64,000 nt of DNA, from assembly GCF_001806325.1 (NCBI RefSeq), contig NZ_CP017580.1:2976001-3040000 (forward strand). Reading direction: 5' to 3'. This document shows, piece after piece, positions 15,627 to 24,330 of the stretch. The notes beneath the pieces were generated by a model. The model was not told the DNA's origin and did no database searches. It saw only the letters and a program-made list of their open reading frames with translations. A program made the position numbers and the translations under genes. The stretch comes from Curtobacterium sp. BH-2-1-1. Its GTDB lineage: Bacteria; Actinomycetota; Actinomycetes; Actinomycetales; Microbacteriaceae. Positions within the stretch are counted from its first letter, which is position 1. Every line of letters starts with the position of its first letter.

Positions 15627-16877
15627 CTATGCGCGTGCGCTGACCTTCTCGTGCCAACCGGTCCGGGCACCCCGCGTCGTGGCGGGCGGCGCGCCGATCG
15701 TGCGGGCCGTGTCGTGGTGGTCGAGCAGTTCGTCGCCGATCGCCTCCCACGTCGTCCCCTCGACCCGGAGCCGCCCGGCGGAGCCCATCCGCTCGGCCAG
15801 GGCGCGGTCGTGGTGCAGGGCGAGGACGGCTCGACGCAGGGCCTGTGGCTCGTCCGGGTCGTACAGCTCGCCGTCGAGTCCCGGCGCGACGAGGTCGAGC
15901 GGCCCGCCGGCGCTCGGCGCGACGACCGGCAGCCCGCTGGCGTGCGCCTCCTGCAGGGTCTGGCCGAAGGTCTCCGCCGGTCCCGTGTGGACGAACAGGT
16001 CCAGGGCCGCGTAGGCGTCCGCGAGCGCGTCCCCGCGGAGCGGACCGGTGAACGTGACGTCCAGGTGGCGGAGGCGCCGTTCGAGCGCGGCCCGGGAGGG
16101 ACCACCGCCCGCGACCACGATCCGGATCCCGGGGATGCCGCCGAGCTCGGCGAGCCGCTCGACCTCCTTCTCGGGCGCGAGCCGCCCGACGTACCCGACG
16201 ATGGTCTCGCCGCGCGGGGCGATCCGCCGCCGGAGCGCCCGCACGTGCGCCGACGAGCGGCGCGCGGGGTGGAACAGCTCGGTGTCGACGCCGCGGCCCC
16301 AGCGCGCGACGCGGGGGACGCCGTCCTCGGCGAGCATCGCCGCGGTCGCGCTCGACGGCGCGAGCGTCAGCGAGGCGCCGGCGTGGATGCGTCCGAGGAT
16401 CTTCCGCACCAACGGGACGGTCGCGGTCAGGCCGTTGCGGCGGGCGAACCCGGCCACGTCGGTCTGGAAGACGGCGACGGAGGGGATGCCGAGCCTCCCG
16501 GCCGCCGTGATCGCGCGCCCGCCCAGCAGGAACGGACTCGCGGCGTGGAGCACGTCGGCGCCGGAGGCGGCGAGGATCGTGTCGAGCACCGGATGGGGGA
16601 GCGCGACCGGGAACTGGCGGTAGGCCACGGCCGGGACCCGGTGGACGTCGAAGGAGCGGTACCGCTCCACCGCGGTCCGCGAGCGGAACTGCGCGATGCC
16701 GGGGGTGTCCGGCGCGATGACGACCGCGCGGTGACCGCGGCGTTCCAGGTGGTCCAGCACCGCGAGGACGCTGGTGGTGACGCCGTTGAGGGTGGGCAGG
16801 AAGCTCTCGGTCACGACGGCGACGGTCCGTTGGGACGTGCCGCGCTCCACGCTGCGTGCGTTCATGGCGGTGTCCAT
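15627..16877 (-). CDS. GT4 glycosyltransferase, probable GDP-mannose-dependent alpha-mannosyltransferase
   Basis: A 416-residue cytoplasmic GT-B fold enzyme. The N-terminal VVTESFLPTLNGVTTSVLAVLDHLERRGH is characteristic of the MgtA/PimB-like group of mannosyltransferases. The C-terminal donor half has GYVGRLAPEKEVERL and the catalytic EX7E-type segment ETFGQTLQEAHASGLPVVAP. It is divergent from the GDP-mannose-forming enzyme, which supports mannose as the donor sugar. Acceptors in relatives are phosphatidylinositol mannosides or glucuronosyl diacylglycerol; the acceptor here is not known. ATG codons at 16877 and 16865 are both possible starts, and neither has a clear ribosome site. Confidence 0.85.
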   Translation of the reverse strand: MDTAMNARSVERGTSQRTVAVVTESFLPTLNGVTTSVLAVLDHLERRGHRAVVIAPDTPGIAQFRSRTAVERYRSFDVHRVPAVAYRQFPVALPHPVLDTILAASGADVLHAASPFLLGGRAITAAGRLGIPSVAVFQTDVAGFARRNGLTATVPLVRKILGRIHAGASLTLAPSSATAAMLAEDGVPRVARWGRGVDTELFHPARRSSAHVRALRRRIAPRGETIVGYVGRLAPEKEVERLAELGGIPGIRIVVAGGGPSRAALERRLRHLDVTFTGPLRGDALADAYAALDLFVHTGPAETFGQTLQEAHASGLPVVAPSAGGPLDLVAPGLDGELYDPDEPQALRRAVLALHHDRALAERMGSAGRLRVEGTTWEAIGDELLDHHDTARTIGAPPATTRGARTGWHEKVSARA

Positions 16878-16991
16878 GGTCCGCGCGCGGCGTGTCCCCG
16901 CGGGGCCGTCGACGTGAACGCCCGGCACGCAGGCGGTGAACAGCCGCGTCGGCGGGTGGCGAACGGTCGCGTCCGCGCGTGGTGGACGACC

Positions 16992-17006
16992 GGACTGGAG
17001 GCGCGG
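16992..17006 (+). repeat. Half-site of the family A palindrome upstream of manC
   Basis: GGACTGGAGGCGCGG matches the left arm of the copy at 6495-6542 over 15 bases. The complementary right arm is not recognisable, so this looks like a decayed or partial copy within the divergent intergenic region. Confidence 0.5.
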
Positions 17007-17109
17007 CGCACGACCGGCGGGCCGGCTGCGGTGGCCGTGTGCGGACTCCCGCACCGCGTGCGTGCGGGAAGCGTGCGGGAACCACCCAGGTCGCGCCCGG
17101 CCGCACCGG

Positions 17110-17115
17110 TACGGT
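17110..17115 (+). promoter_or_regulatory. Candidate -10 box of leaderless manC
   Basis: TACGGT ends 6 nt before the GTG start at 17122, with no ribosome site between them. Confidence 0.45.
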
Positions 17116-17121
17116 GAGCAC

Positions 17122-18237
17122 GTGGCAGACGCACTCGAGGACTTCTACGCGATCATCCCCGCCGGGGGCATCGGATCGCGGCTCTGGCCGTTGTCGCGTG
17201 CCGACGCGCCTAAGTTCCTGCACGACCTGACCGGGTCCGGCACCTCGCTGCTCCGGCAGACGTGGGACCGTCTCGCGCCCCTGGCCGGCGAGCAGCGGAT
17301 CATGGTCGTCACCGGCCGTGCGCACCGGGTCGCCGTCGAGTCGCAGCTTCCCGGCGTCGAGGACCACAACGTGGTGCTCGAGAGCGAGCCGAAGGACTCC
17401 ACGGCGGCCATCGGCCTCGCCGCGGCGATCCTGCGCCGCCGCGAGCCGGACGTCGTCATCGGCTCCTTCGCGGCGGACCACGTCATCGGTGACGCCCGGG
17501 GCTTCCGCCGGTCGGTCCGCGAAGCGGTCGTCGCCGCACGCGCCGGCTACATCACGACGATCGGCATCACGCCGACCGAGCCGGCGATCGGCTTCGGCTA
17601 CATCCACGCGCACGACGACCCGATCGGCATCGAGGGCGCCCCGACCGCCCACGCGGTGCGCTCCTTCGTCGAGAAGCCCGACCTCGACACCGCGCGCTCG
17701 TACGTCGAGCAGGGCACCTACCTCTGGAACGCGGGCATGTTCATCGCCCGCGCCGACGTGCTGCTCGCCGAGATCGGCCGGACGAAGCCCGAGCTGCTCG
17801 CCGGCATCGAAGAGCTCGCCGACGCGTGGGACACCTCGGCCCGTGGTGCCGTCGTGGACGCGGTGTGGCCGAACCTCGAGAAGATCGCCATCGACTACAC
17901 GGTCGCCGAGCCCGCCGCCGCCGCAGGGCGCATGGCGGTCATCCCCGGCGACTTCGACTGGGACGACGTCGGCGACTTCGCCTCGCTCGCGAAGCTGCAG
18001 TCCGGCGGCCGCGCGAACAACCTCGCGGTGCTCGGGGACGGCGCTCGCATCCTCGCGGACTCGTCGAGCGGCATCGTCGTCTCGCACAGCCAGCGGCTCA
18101 TCTCGCTCATCGGCGTCGAGGACATCGTCGTCGTGGACACCCCCGACGCCCTGCTCGTGACCACCAGTGCGAACGCGCAGCGCGTCAAGGGTGTGGTGGA
18201 TGCACTGAAGATCAGCGGCCGCGGCGACGTCCTGTAG
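17122..18237 (+). CDS. manC: Mannose-1-phosphate guanylyltransferase
   Basis: A 371-residue nucleotidyltransferase making GDP-mannose from GTP and mannose-1-phosphate. The N-terminal signature IIPAGGIGSRLWPLSRADAPKFL is the nucleotide-binding loop; FVEKPDLDTA and the WNAGMFI segment are standard. The C-terminal part forms a left-handed helix-like region, without the fused isomerase domain of longer ManC proteins. GDP-mannose would feed the divergent mannosyltransferase. The GTG start is supported by homology of the first residues and the leaderless promoter pattern. Confidence 0.92.
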   Translation: MADALEDFYAIIPAGGIGSRLWPLSRADAPKFLHDLTGSGTSLLRQTWDRLAPLAGEQRIMVVTGRAHRVAVESQLPGVEDHNVVLESEPKDSTAAIGLAAAILRRREPDVVIGSFAADHVIGDARGFRRSVREAVVAARAGYITTIGITPTEPAIGFGYIHAHDDPIGIEGAPTAHAVRSFVEKPDLDTARSYVEQGTYLWNAGMFIARADVLLAEIGRTKPELLAGIEELADAWDTSARGAVVDAVWPNLEKIAIDYTVAEPAAAAGRMAVIPGDFDWDDVGDFASLAKLQSGGRANNLAVLGDGARILADSSSGIVVSHSQRLISLIGVEDIVVVDTPDALLVTTSANAQRVKGVVDALKISGRGDVL

Positions 18238-18257
18238 CGCTCCACCACGAAAAGCGC

Positions 18258-18389
18258 TTGACGTCCCCCGAACTGGGGGCAGAACCGTGACTTCGCGTTA
18301 CGGGCGCGTTTCGGCGCGGTCGCGATCCCGTAACTGATCCCAGGAGTCCCTCAGGGGCGTTCTGTACCGGCCGGGCGGTCGTGTACTGT
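18258..18389 (+). promoter_or_regulatory. Leader region of the nucleoside uptake operon with nested inverted repeats
   Basis: After manC the sequence holds TTGACG (18258-18263), a CCCCC-GAACT-GGGGG hairpin (18265-18279) and an inverted repeat GTTACGGG...CCCGTAAC (18297-18304 and 18327-18334). TACTGT at 18384-18389 is a possible -10 for the lipoprotein gene. The hairpin may terminate manC. The long-spaced repeat could be an operator or RNA structure; no known riboswitch class is evident. Confidence 0.35.
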
Positions 18390-18446
18390 CGCCACGATCG
18401 CCCGGAACGCACGTGGTCCGGGCACGCTCCCCGGAGGAACCCACCC

Positions 18447-19523
18447 GTGACATCTCGTACCCGTCAGGTCCTGCTGAGCTCCCTCGCGCTCGCCGGTACC
18501 GTCGCCGTCCTCGCCGGTTGCTCGGCCGCCCCGTCCGACACCGCGTCCGGCGACAACAAGACCAGCTTCCGCCCCTGCATGGTCTCCGACGCCGGTGGCT
18601 TCGACGACAAGTCGTTCAACCAGCTCGGGTTCGAGGGCATGAAGGACGCCGCGTCCGACCTCGGTGCCACCTACAAGTCGGCCGAGTCCAAGGACGCCAC
18701 CGTCTACGACTCGAACATCGAGCAGCTCATCGGCCAGAACTGCAACCTCATCGTCACCGTCGGCTTCAACCTCGCCGACGCCACGAAGAAGCAGGCCGCG
18801 GCGAACCCCGACACCGACTTCGCGATCATCGACGACAACTCGATCGACGCGAAGAACGTCAAGCCGATCACCTTCGACACCTCGCAGGCGGCGTTCCTCG
18901 CCGGCTACGCGGCCGCCTCGTACTCGAAGAGCGGCGTCGTCGGCACCTTCGGCGGCATGCAGATCCCGACCGTCACCATCTTCATGGACGGCTTCGCGGA
19001 CGGCGTGAAGTACTACAACGAGCAGAAGTCGAAGGACGTCAAGGTCGTCGGCTGGGACGTCGACAGCCAGAAGGGCTCCTTCACGGGCGGCTTCGAGGCC
19101 GGCACGCAGGCCAAGGCCGTCGCGCAGACCCTGATCGACCAGGACGCCGACGTGATCCTGCCCGTCGGTGGCCCGATCTACCAGTCGGCAGCCGAGGCCA
19201 TCAAGGACGCGAACAACGGTTCCGTGCTGATCGGTGCGGACAGCGACCTCTACGAGGCCGACCCGCGCTACAAGGACATCGCGTTCACGTCCGTCGAGAA
19301 GGGCATGCGCCCCGCCGTCAAGGACGTCGTCGAGCAGGCCGCCGACAAGAAGTACTCCAACGAGCCGTACGTCGGCACGCTGAAGAACGACGGCGTCGGC
19401 ATCGCGCCGTTCCACGACTACGCCGACAAGGTCGACAGCGGCCTCGAGAAGGAGCTCGACACCATCAAGTCGGGCATCATCGACGGCTCGATCAAGGTCG
19501 AGACCAAGGCGACCGTCAAGTAG
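18447..19523 (+). CDS. BMP-family substrate-binding lipoprotein (nucleoside ABC transporter)
   Basis: A 358-residue membrane-anchored binding protein. The signal peptide ends in the lipobox VLAGC with the lipidated cysteine at residue 25. The mature part has MVSDAGGFDDKSFNQLGFEGM and later NLIVTVGFNLADAT and FLAGYAAASYSKSG, typical of BmpA/PnrA proteins that bind purine nucleosides. GGAGGA at 18433-18438 lies eight bases before the GTG start. It heads the transporter operon and is followed by an attenuator-like hairpin, consistent with higher expression of the binding protein than the membrane parts. Confidence 0.93.
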   Translation: MTSRTRQVLLSSLALAGTVAVLAGCSAAPSDTASGDNKTSFRPCMVSDAGGFDDKSFNQLGFEGMKDAASDLGATYKSAESKDATVYDSNIEQLIGQNCNLIVTVGFNLADATKKQAAANPDTDFAIIDDNSIDAKNVKPITFDTSQAAFLAGYAAASYSKSGVVGTFGGMQIPTVTIFMDGFADGVKYYNEQKSKDVKVVGWDVDSQKGSFTGGFEAGTQAKAVAQTLIDQDADVILPVGGPIYQSAAEAIKDANNGSVLIGADSDLYEADPRYKDIAFTSVEKGMRPAVKDVVEQAADKKYSNEPYVGTLKNDGVGIAPFHDYADKVDSGLEKELDTIKSGIIDGSIKVETKATVK

Positions 19524-19530
19524 TCCGGTG

Positions 19531-19563
19531 AACGCGGGCGGGGGAACCTCCCTCGCCCGCGTT
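19531..19563 (+). terminator. Hairpin after the BMP lipoprotein gene, probable partial terminator
   Basis: Arms AACGCGGGCG and CGCCCGCGTT (19531-19540, 19554-19563) with a 13-nt loop, ending in a short T run. It lies between the lipoprotein and its ATPase gene. Such structures commonly reduce read-through so the binding protein exceeds the permease. Confidence 0.65.
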
Positions 19564-19598
19564 TCCGTGCGTCGATCACAGAAACAGACCCAGAGAAC

Positions 19599-21119
19599 AT
19601 GAAGCTCGAACTCCGCGGCATCACGAAGCGGTTCGGCCCCCTCGTCGCCAACGACCACATCTCGCTCACCGTCGAGCCCGGTGAGGTCCACTGTCTCCTC
19701 GGGGAGAACGGCGCCGGCAAGTCGACCCTGATGAACGTCCTGTACGGCCTGTACCAGGCGGACGAGGGCGAGATCCTCCTCGACGACGTCGTCCAGGACT
19801 TCGACGGACCCGGTGACGCCATGCGTTCCGGCATCGGCATGGTGCACCAGCACTTCATGCTCGTCCCCGTCTTCACCGTCGCCGAGAACGTCATGCTCGG
19901 CCAGGAGCAGACCGCGTTCGGCGGCCGGCTCGACCTCGCCGGCGCCCGCAAGCGCGTGCGGGAGATCTCCGAGCGCTTCGGGTTCGACGTCGACCCGGAC
20001 GCCAAGGTCGAGGACCTCCCCGTCGGCGTCCAGCAGCGGGTCGAGATCATCAAGGCGCTGTCCCGCGACGCCTCGGTCCTGGTGTTCGACGAGCCGACGG
20101 CCGTCCTCACCCCGCAGGAGACCGACGAGCTGATGGGCATCATGCGCCAGCTCCGTGCGGCCGGCACCGCGATCGTGTTCATCACCCACAAGCTGCGCGA
20201 GGTCCGCGAGGTCGCCGACCGCATCACCGTGATCCGCCTCGGCAAGGTCGTCGGCGAGGCATCGCCCACCGCGACGAACAACGAGCTCGCGGCGCTCATG
20301 GTCGGCCGTGCCGTCTCCCTCGTCGTCGACAAGGCACCGGCCACCGGTGGTGAGGACGCCCTCGTCGTCGACGGGCTGACCGTCACCGACCCGTCCGGCA
20401 TCGTCCTCGTCGACGACGTCTCGTTCACGGTCCGGCGCGGCGAGGTCCTCGCCATCGCCGGGGTGCAGGGCAACGGCCAGACCGAGCTGACCGAGGCGAT
20501 CCTCGGCCTCGAGCCGGTGCACGCCGGCCACGTCGCGCTCGACGGGCGCGAGCTCACCGGCCGCACCGTCAAGCAGATCCTCGACGCCGGAGTCGGCTTC
20601 GTCCCGGAGGACCGGAAGGAAGACGGGCTCGTCGGCGAGTTCACCATCGCCGAGAACCTCATGCTCGACCGTGCCGACCACGCCGAGTTCGTCCGCGCCG
20701 GCACGATCCGATCGGCGGAGCGCGACGCGTTCGCCGACGAGAAGATCGCCGAGTTCGACATCCGCACGCCGAGCCGCACCACCGCGGCAGGCCGGCTGTC
20801 CGGCGGCAACCAGCAGAAGATCGTCCTCGCCCGCGAGCTGAGCCGTGACCTGCGCCTCTTCGTCGCGGCACAGCCGACCCGCGGCATCGACGTCGGGTCG
20901 ATCGAGTTCGTGCACAAGCGCATCGTCGCCACGCGCGACACCGGTGTCCCGGTCATCGTCGTCTCCACGGAGCTCGACGAGGTCGTGGCACTTGCCGACC
21001 GGATCGCCGTGATGTACCGCGGCGGGATCGTCGGCATCGTCCCCGCGGACACCCCGCGCGACGTCCTCGGCCTGATGATGGCCGGAGAACTCCCAGAAGG
21101 AACGGAGCTGGCAGCGTGA
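19599..21119 (+). CDS. Nucleoside ABC transporter ATP-binding protein (two cassettes)
   Basis: A 506-residue fusion of two ABC domains, as in the BMP/ribose-type importers. The first has Walker A GENGAGKST (residues 35-43), the Q-loop region HQHFMLVP and Walker B VLVFDEPTAVL. The second has a degenerate Walker A (AGVQGNGQTE), a clear SGGNQQKIVLARE signature and FVAAQPTRGIDVGS in the Walker B position, where the usual acidic pattern is altered. That asymmetry is normal for this family. Its stop overlaps the first permease start (GTGA). Confidence 0.94.
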   Translation: MKLELRGITKRFGPLVANDHISLTVEPGEVHCLLGENGAGKSTLMNVLYGLYQADEGEILLDDVVQDFDGPGDAMRSGIGMVHQHFMLVPVFTVAENVMLGQEQTAFGGRLDLAGARKRVREISERFGFDVDPDAKVEDLPVGVQQRVEIIKALSRDASVLVFDEPTAVLTPQETDELMGIMRQLRAAGTAIVFITHKLREVREVADRITVIRLGKVVGEASPTATNNELAALMVGRAVSLVVDKAPATGGEDALVVDGLTVTDPSGIVLVDDVSFTVRRGEVLAIAGVQGNGQTELTEAILGLEPVHAGHVALDGRELTGRTVKQILDAGVGFVPEDRKEDGLVGEFTIAENLMLDRADHAEFVRAGTIRSAERDAFADEKIAEFDIRTPSRTTAAGRLSGGNQQKIVLARELSRDLRLFVAAQPTRGIDVGSIEFVHKRIVATRDTGVPVIVVSTELDEVVALADRIAVMYRGGIVGIVPADTPRDVLGLMMAGELPEGTELAA

Positions 21120-22477
21120 GCACCCCCACGCCAGACAACACGCAGCCGGATGCCCAGCCGACGGCCGACACGCAGCCGGACGCACCGCTGACCGACGACC
21201 GCCTGCAGGACGTCGAGTCCACCCCGCACCTCATGACGGACTCCGCCGAGGACACCGAGCGACGTCAGGGCAGCGACCGCTGGCAGGCCGCACTGCACGG
21301 CATCGTCAACGGCTCCGCGCTCGTCACGGTCCTCGCCGTCGTGCTCGCCCTCGTCGCGTGCGGCATCCTCATCGCCATCACCGACGAGAACGTCCGCTCG
21401 GCCGCCGGGTACTTCTTCGCCCGTCCGGCCGACACCTTCCGGGCGATCGGCACCGCGGTCGGCGGCGCGTACGCGTCGCTGTTCGAGGGGTCCGTCGTCA
21501 ACTTCGGCGCGTCGAGCTTCCAGCAGGCCATCGTGCCGCTGACCCGCTCGATCGACTACGCCGTGCCGCTCATCGCGGCCGGCCTCGGCATCGCGCTGTC
21601 GTTCCGCGCCGGCCTGTTCAACATCGGCGGCCAGGGCCAGATCCTGATGGGCGCCGCGGCGGCTGGCTGGGTCGGCTTCTCGTTCGACGGCCCCGCGGCG
21701 ATCCACATCCCGCTCACGATCGTCGCCGGCATCGTCGGCGGTGCGGTGTGGGCCGGGATCGTCGGCGTCCTCAAGGCGCGGACGGGTGCCAACGAGGTCG
21801 TCCTCACGATCATGCTCAACTACGTCGCGCTGTACCTCGTGAGCTACCTGCTCCGCACGCCGGGCCTGCTGCAGGCGCCGGGCAGCCCGAACCCGATCTC
21901 GCCCGCGACGAAGGACAGCGCGGTGCTCCCGCCGCTGTTCGGGGTGCGCTACGGCGTGGACCTCGGCTTCGTCGTGGCGATCATCGCGGTCGTCGTCGTG
22001 TGGTGGCTCGTGAACAAGTCCTCGCTCGGCTTCCGCTTCCGCACCATCGGTGAGAACCCGCGTGCCGCTCGCGTGGCGGGCATGAGCGTGCCGTCCCTGA
22101 CCATCTGGGTCCTCGTCATCTCCGGTGCCCTCGTCGGCATCGCCGGCGCGTACCAGGTGCAGGGCGCGGTCACGACCGGGTTCACCTCCGGCATCGACGC
22201 CGGCATCGGGTTCGACGCCATCACCGTGGCGCTGCTCGGCCGGTCGAAGCCGTGGGGCGTGTTCTGGGCCGCGATCCTGTTCGGCGTGCTGAAGAACGGC
22301 GGCTACGCCATGCAGGCCGCGAACGGCATCCCGATCGACATCGTGGGCGTCATCCAGGCCCTCATCGTCCTCTTCATCGCGGCACCGCCGCTCGTCCGCG
22401 CGATCTTCCGGATCCCGCAGCCGGGTGCTCGTCGACGCGTCTCCACGAAGAACAGCAAGAAGGCGGTCGCCGCGTGA
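21116..22477 (+). CDS. Nucleoside ABC transporter permease, first subunit
   Basis: A 453-residue inner-membrane protein of the BPD_transp_2 family. About 58 hydrophilic, Asp/Pro/Thr-rich residues precede the membrane part, longer than in most relatives. The core motifs GIALSFRAGLFNIGGQGQILMGAAAAGWVG and FRTIGENPRAARVAGM are characteristic of BmpC-like nucleoside permeases. GTG start overlaps the ATPase stop, and the stop overlaps the next permease start, so the three are translationally coupled. Confidence 0.93.
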   Translation: MSTPTPDNTQPDAQPTADTQPDAPLTDDRLQDVESTPHLMTDSAEDTERRQGSDRWQAALHGIVNGSALVTVLAVVLALVACGILIAITDENVRSAAGYFFARPADTFRAIGTAVGGAYASLFEGSVVNFGASSFQQAIVPLTRSIDYAVPLIAAGLGIALSFRAGLFNIGGQGQILMGAAAAGWVGFSFDGPAAIHIPLTIVAGIVGGAVWAGIVGVLKARTGANEVVLTIMLNYVALYLVSYLLRTPGLLQAPGSPNPISPATKDSAVLPPLFGVRYGVDLGFVVAIIAVVVVWWLVNKSSLGFRFRTIGENPRAARVAGMSVPSLTIWVLVISGALVGIAGAYQVQGAVTTGFTSGIDAGIGFDAITVALLGRSKPWGVFWAAILFGVLKNGGYAMQAANGIPIDIVGVIQALIVLFIAAPPLVRAIFRIPQPGARRRVSTKNSKKAVAA

Positions 22478-23763
22478 GCACCCTCAGCCCCACCGCGCCC
22501 AGCGCGTCGCCGGTCGCCGGCCGTCCGGTCGAAACCACCCGCAGCTGGAAGCTCGCGATCGGGTACGGCGTCTTCACGCTGATCGCCCTCGTGCTCTTCG
22601 CGCTGTTGCCCCGCACCGGGACGACCACGTTCCGCCTCGCCAACAGCGGCGACTTCTTCGCCCTGCCCGACGTGCCGCTGCCGGCCGTGGGCACCGGGAT
22701 CGTCGTGGTCGTGCTGCTCGCGATCCTCACCGTCTACGCGGTCGTCGAGACCCGTGCGGTGCGCCGCGTGCCGATGTGGGTCACCGCGGTGTTCGCCGTG
22801 GTGTTCGTCATCGGGTTCCTGACGTGGGCGGCCGCCGGCAAGTCCCTGCCGATCCCCGGCCTGCTGCTCGGCGCGCTGAGCCTCAGCGTCCCGCTGGTGT
22901 TCGGTGCCCTCGGCGGCGTCATCTCCGAGCGCGTCGGTGTCGTGAACATCGCGATCGAGGGACAGTTCCTCGCCGGCGCGTTCAGCTCCGCCATGGTCGC
23001 GTCCATCACCGGCTCGCCCTGGGTCGGCCTCGTCGCGGCGCTCGTCGCGGGCACGCTCGTGTCGTTCATCCTCGCGGCGTTCAGCATCAAGTACCTCGTC
23101 GACCAGGTGATCGTCGGTGTCGTCATCAACGCCTTCATCTCCGGCCTGACCGGCTTCCTGTACTCGCAGGTGCTCTCGCCGAACGAGACCACGCTCAACG
23201 TCGGCGTCCGGTTCCCGATCATCCCGATCCCGGTCCTGCACCAGATCCCGGTCATCGGTCCGGTGTTCTTCGAGCAGCGGGTCACGGTCTACCTGGCCTA
23301 CGTGGCGGTCGCGGTCGTGACGTTCGGGCTCTTCAAGACCCGCTGGGGCCTGCGGCTCCGCGCGGTCGGCGAGCACCCGCAGGCGGCGGACACGGTGGGC
23401 ATCAACGTCACCGGGACCCGGTTCTGGAACGTGTCCCTCGCCGGAGCGATCGCGGGCCTCGGCGGCGCGTACTTCACGCTCGACGCGGTCGGCCCGTTCA
23501 CCAAGGACATGACCGCCGGCGCGGGCTACATCGCGCTCGCGGCGGTCATCTTCGGTCGCTGGGACCCGATCAAGGCGACGTTCGCGGCGCTGCTGTTCGG
23601 GTTCGCGTCGAACCTGCAGAACACCCTCGGCGCGATCAACTCGCCCGTGCCGAGCGAGTTCCTGCTCATGCTCCCGTACGTGGTGACGATCTTCGCGGTG
23701 GCCGGCCTGGTCGGGCAGTCGCGTGGGCCGGCAGCGTCCGGCAAGCCGTACATCAAGAGCTGA
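22474..23763 (+). CDS. Nucleoside ABC transporter permease, second subunit
   Basis: A 429-residue BPD_transp_2 permease pairing with the preceding subunit. Characteristic segments are GALGGVISERVGVVNIAIEGQFLAGAF, RLRAVGEHPQAADTVGI and GAGYIALAAVIFGRWDP. An N-terminal extension with extra hydrophobic stretches (residues 27-130) precedes the core. The GTG start overlaps the upstream stop by 4 bp. The next gene, cytidine deaminase, follows after 19 bp. Confidence 0.93.
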   Translation: MSTLSPTAPSASPVAGRPVETTRSWKLAIGYGVFTLIALVLFALLPRTGTTTFRLANSGDFFALPDVPLPAVGTGIVVVVLLAILTVYAVVETRAVRRVPMWVTAVFAVVFVIGFLTWAAAGKSLPIPGLLLGALSLSVPLVFGALGGVISERVGVVNIAIEGQFLAGAFSSAMVASITGSPWVGLVAALVAGTLVSFILAAFSIKYLVDQVIVGVVINAFISGLTGFLYSQVLSPNETTLNVGVRFPIIPIPVLHQIPVIGPVFFEQRVTVYLAYVAVAVVTFGLFKTRWGLRLRAVGEHPQAADTVGINVTGTRFWNVSLAGAIAGLGGAYFTLDAVGPFTKDMTAGAGYIALAAVIFGRWDPIKATFAALLFGFASNLQNTLGAINSPVPSEFLLMLPYVVTIFAVAGLVGQSRGPAASGKPYIKS

Positions 23764-23782
23764 CGGCCAGGAGGCACGGCAC

Positions 23783-24325
23783 ATGACCGACACGCACGCT
23801 GCGGGCGACGACCAGATCGCGTCCACCGACGCGACCGGCTGGGCGGACCCGGCCACGGCCCTGGACGGGCGCGGCGGCCGGACCGCCGCCGACGGGACGG
23901 GGGCCGAGCCGCGGCTCCCGTCCGACGTGGACTGGACCGCCCTGCGGACCGCAGCGACGGCCGCGATGGGCCACGCCTACGCGCCGTACTCGTCGTTCCC
24001 GGTGGGCGCCGCGGCGCTCACCGACGACGGCCGGATCGTGTCCGGCTGCAACGTCGAGAACGCGTCCTACGGGGTGACGCTCTGCGCGGAGTGCTCGCTC
24101 GTCTCGCAGCTGCACATGACCGGCGGCGGCAAGCTCGTGGCGTTCACGTGCGTCGACGGTGACGGGGCGACCCTGATGCCGTGCGGCCGGTGCCGCCAGC
24201 TGCTCTTCGAGCACTCCACCGAGGGCATGCTGCTCGAGACCGTCTCCGGCATCCGCACCATCGACGAGGTCCTGCCGGACGCCTTCGGGCCGCGGACCCT
24301 CGCCACCTACCAGCAGGAGCACTGA
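23783..24325 (+). CDS. cdd: Cytidine deaminase
   Basis: A 180-residue zinc enzyme converting cytidine and deoxycytidine to uridine forms. Zinc and catalytic residues are in CNVENASYGVTLCAECS (C101, E103) and PCGRCRQ (C134, C137). The catalytic domain starts near residue 49; the 48-residue polar head is absent from typical 130-residue enzymes. AGGAGG at 23769-23774 lies eight bases before the ATG, so the extended form appears genuinely translated. It acts on nucleosides delivered by the upstream transporter. Confidence 0.93.
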   Translation: MTDTHAAGDDQIASTDATGWADPATALDGRGGRTAADGTGAEPRLPSDVDWTALRTAATAAMGHAYAPYSSFPVGAAALTDDGRIVSGCNVENASYGVTLCAECSLVSQLHMTGGGKLVAFTCVDGDGATLMPCGRCRQLLFEHSTEGMLLETVSGIRTIDEVLPDAFGPRTLATYQQEH

Positions 24326-24330
24326 TCCAC

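Noticed and set aside
18351..21185. A 944-codon open frame on the minus strand across the nucleoside transporter genes
   Set aside because: It is antisense to the BMP lipoprotein and ABC ATPase genes, has repetitive low-complexity composition (Asp/Gly/Val/Arg), no domain, and arises from the high GC of third codon positions.
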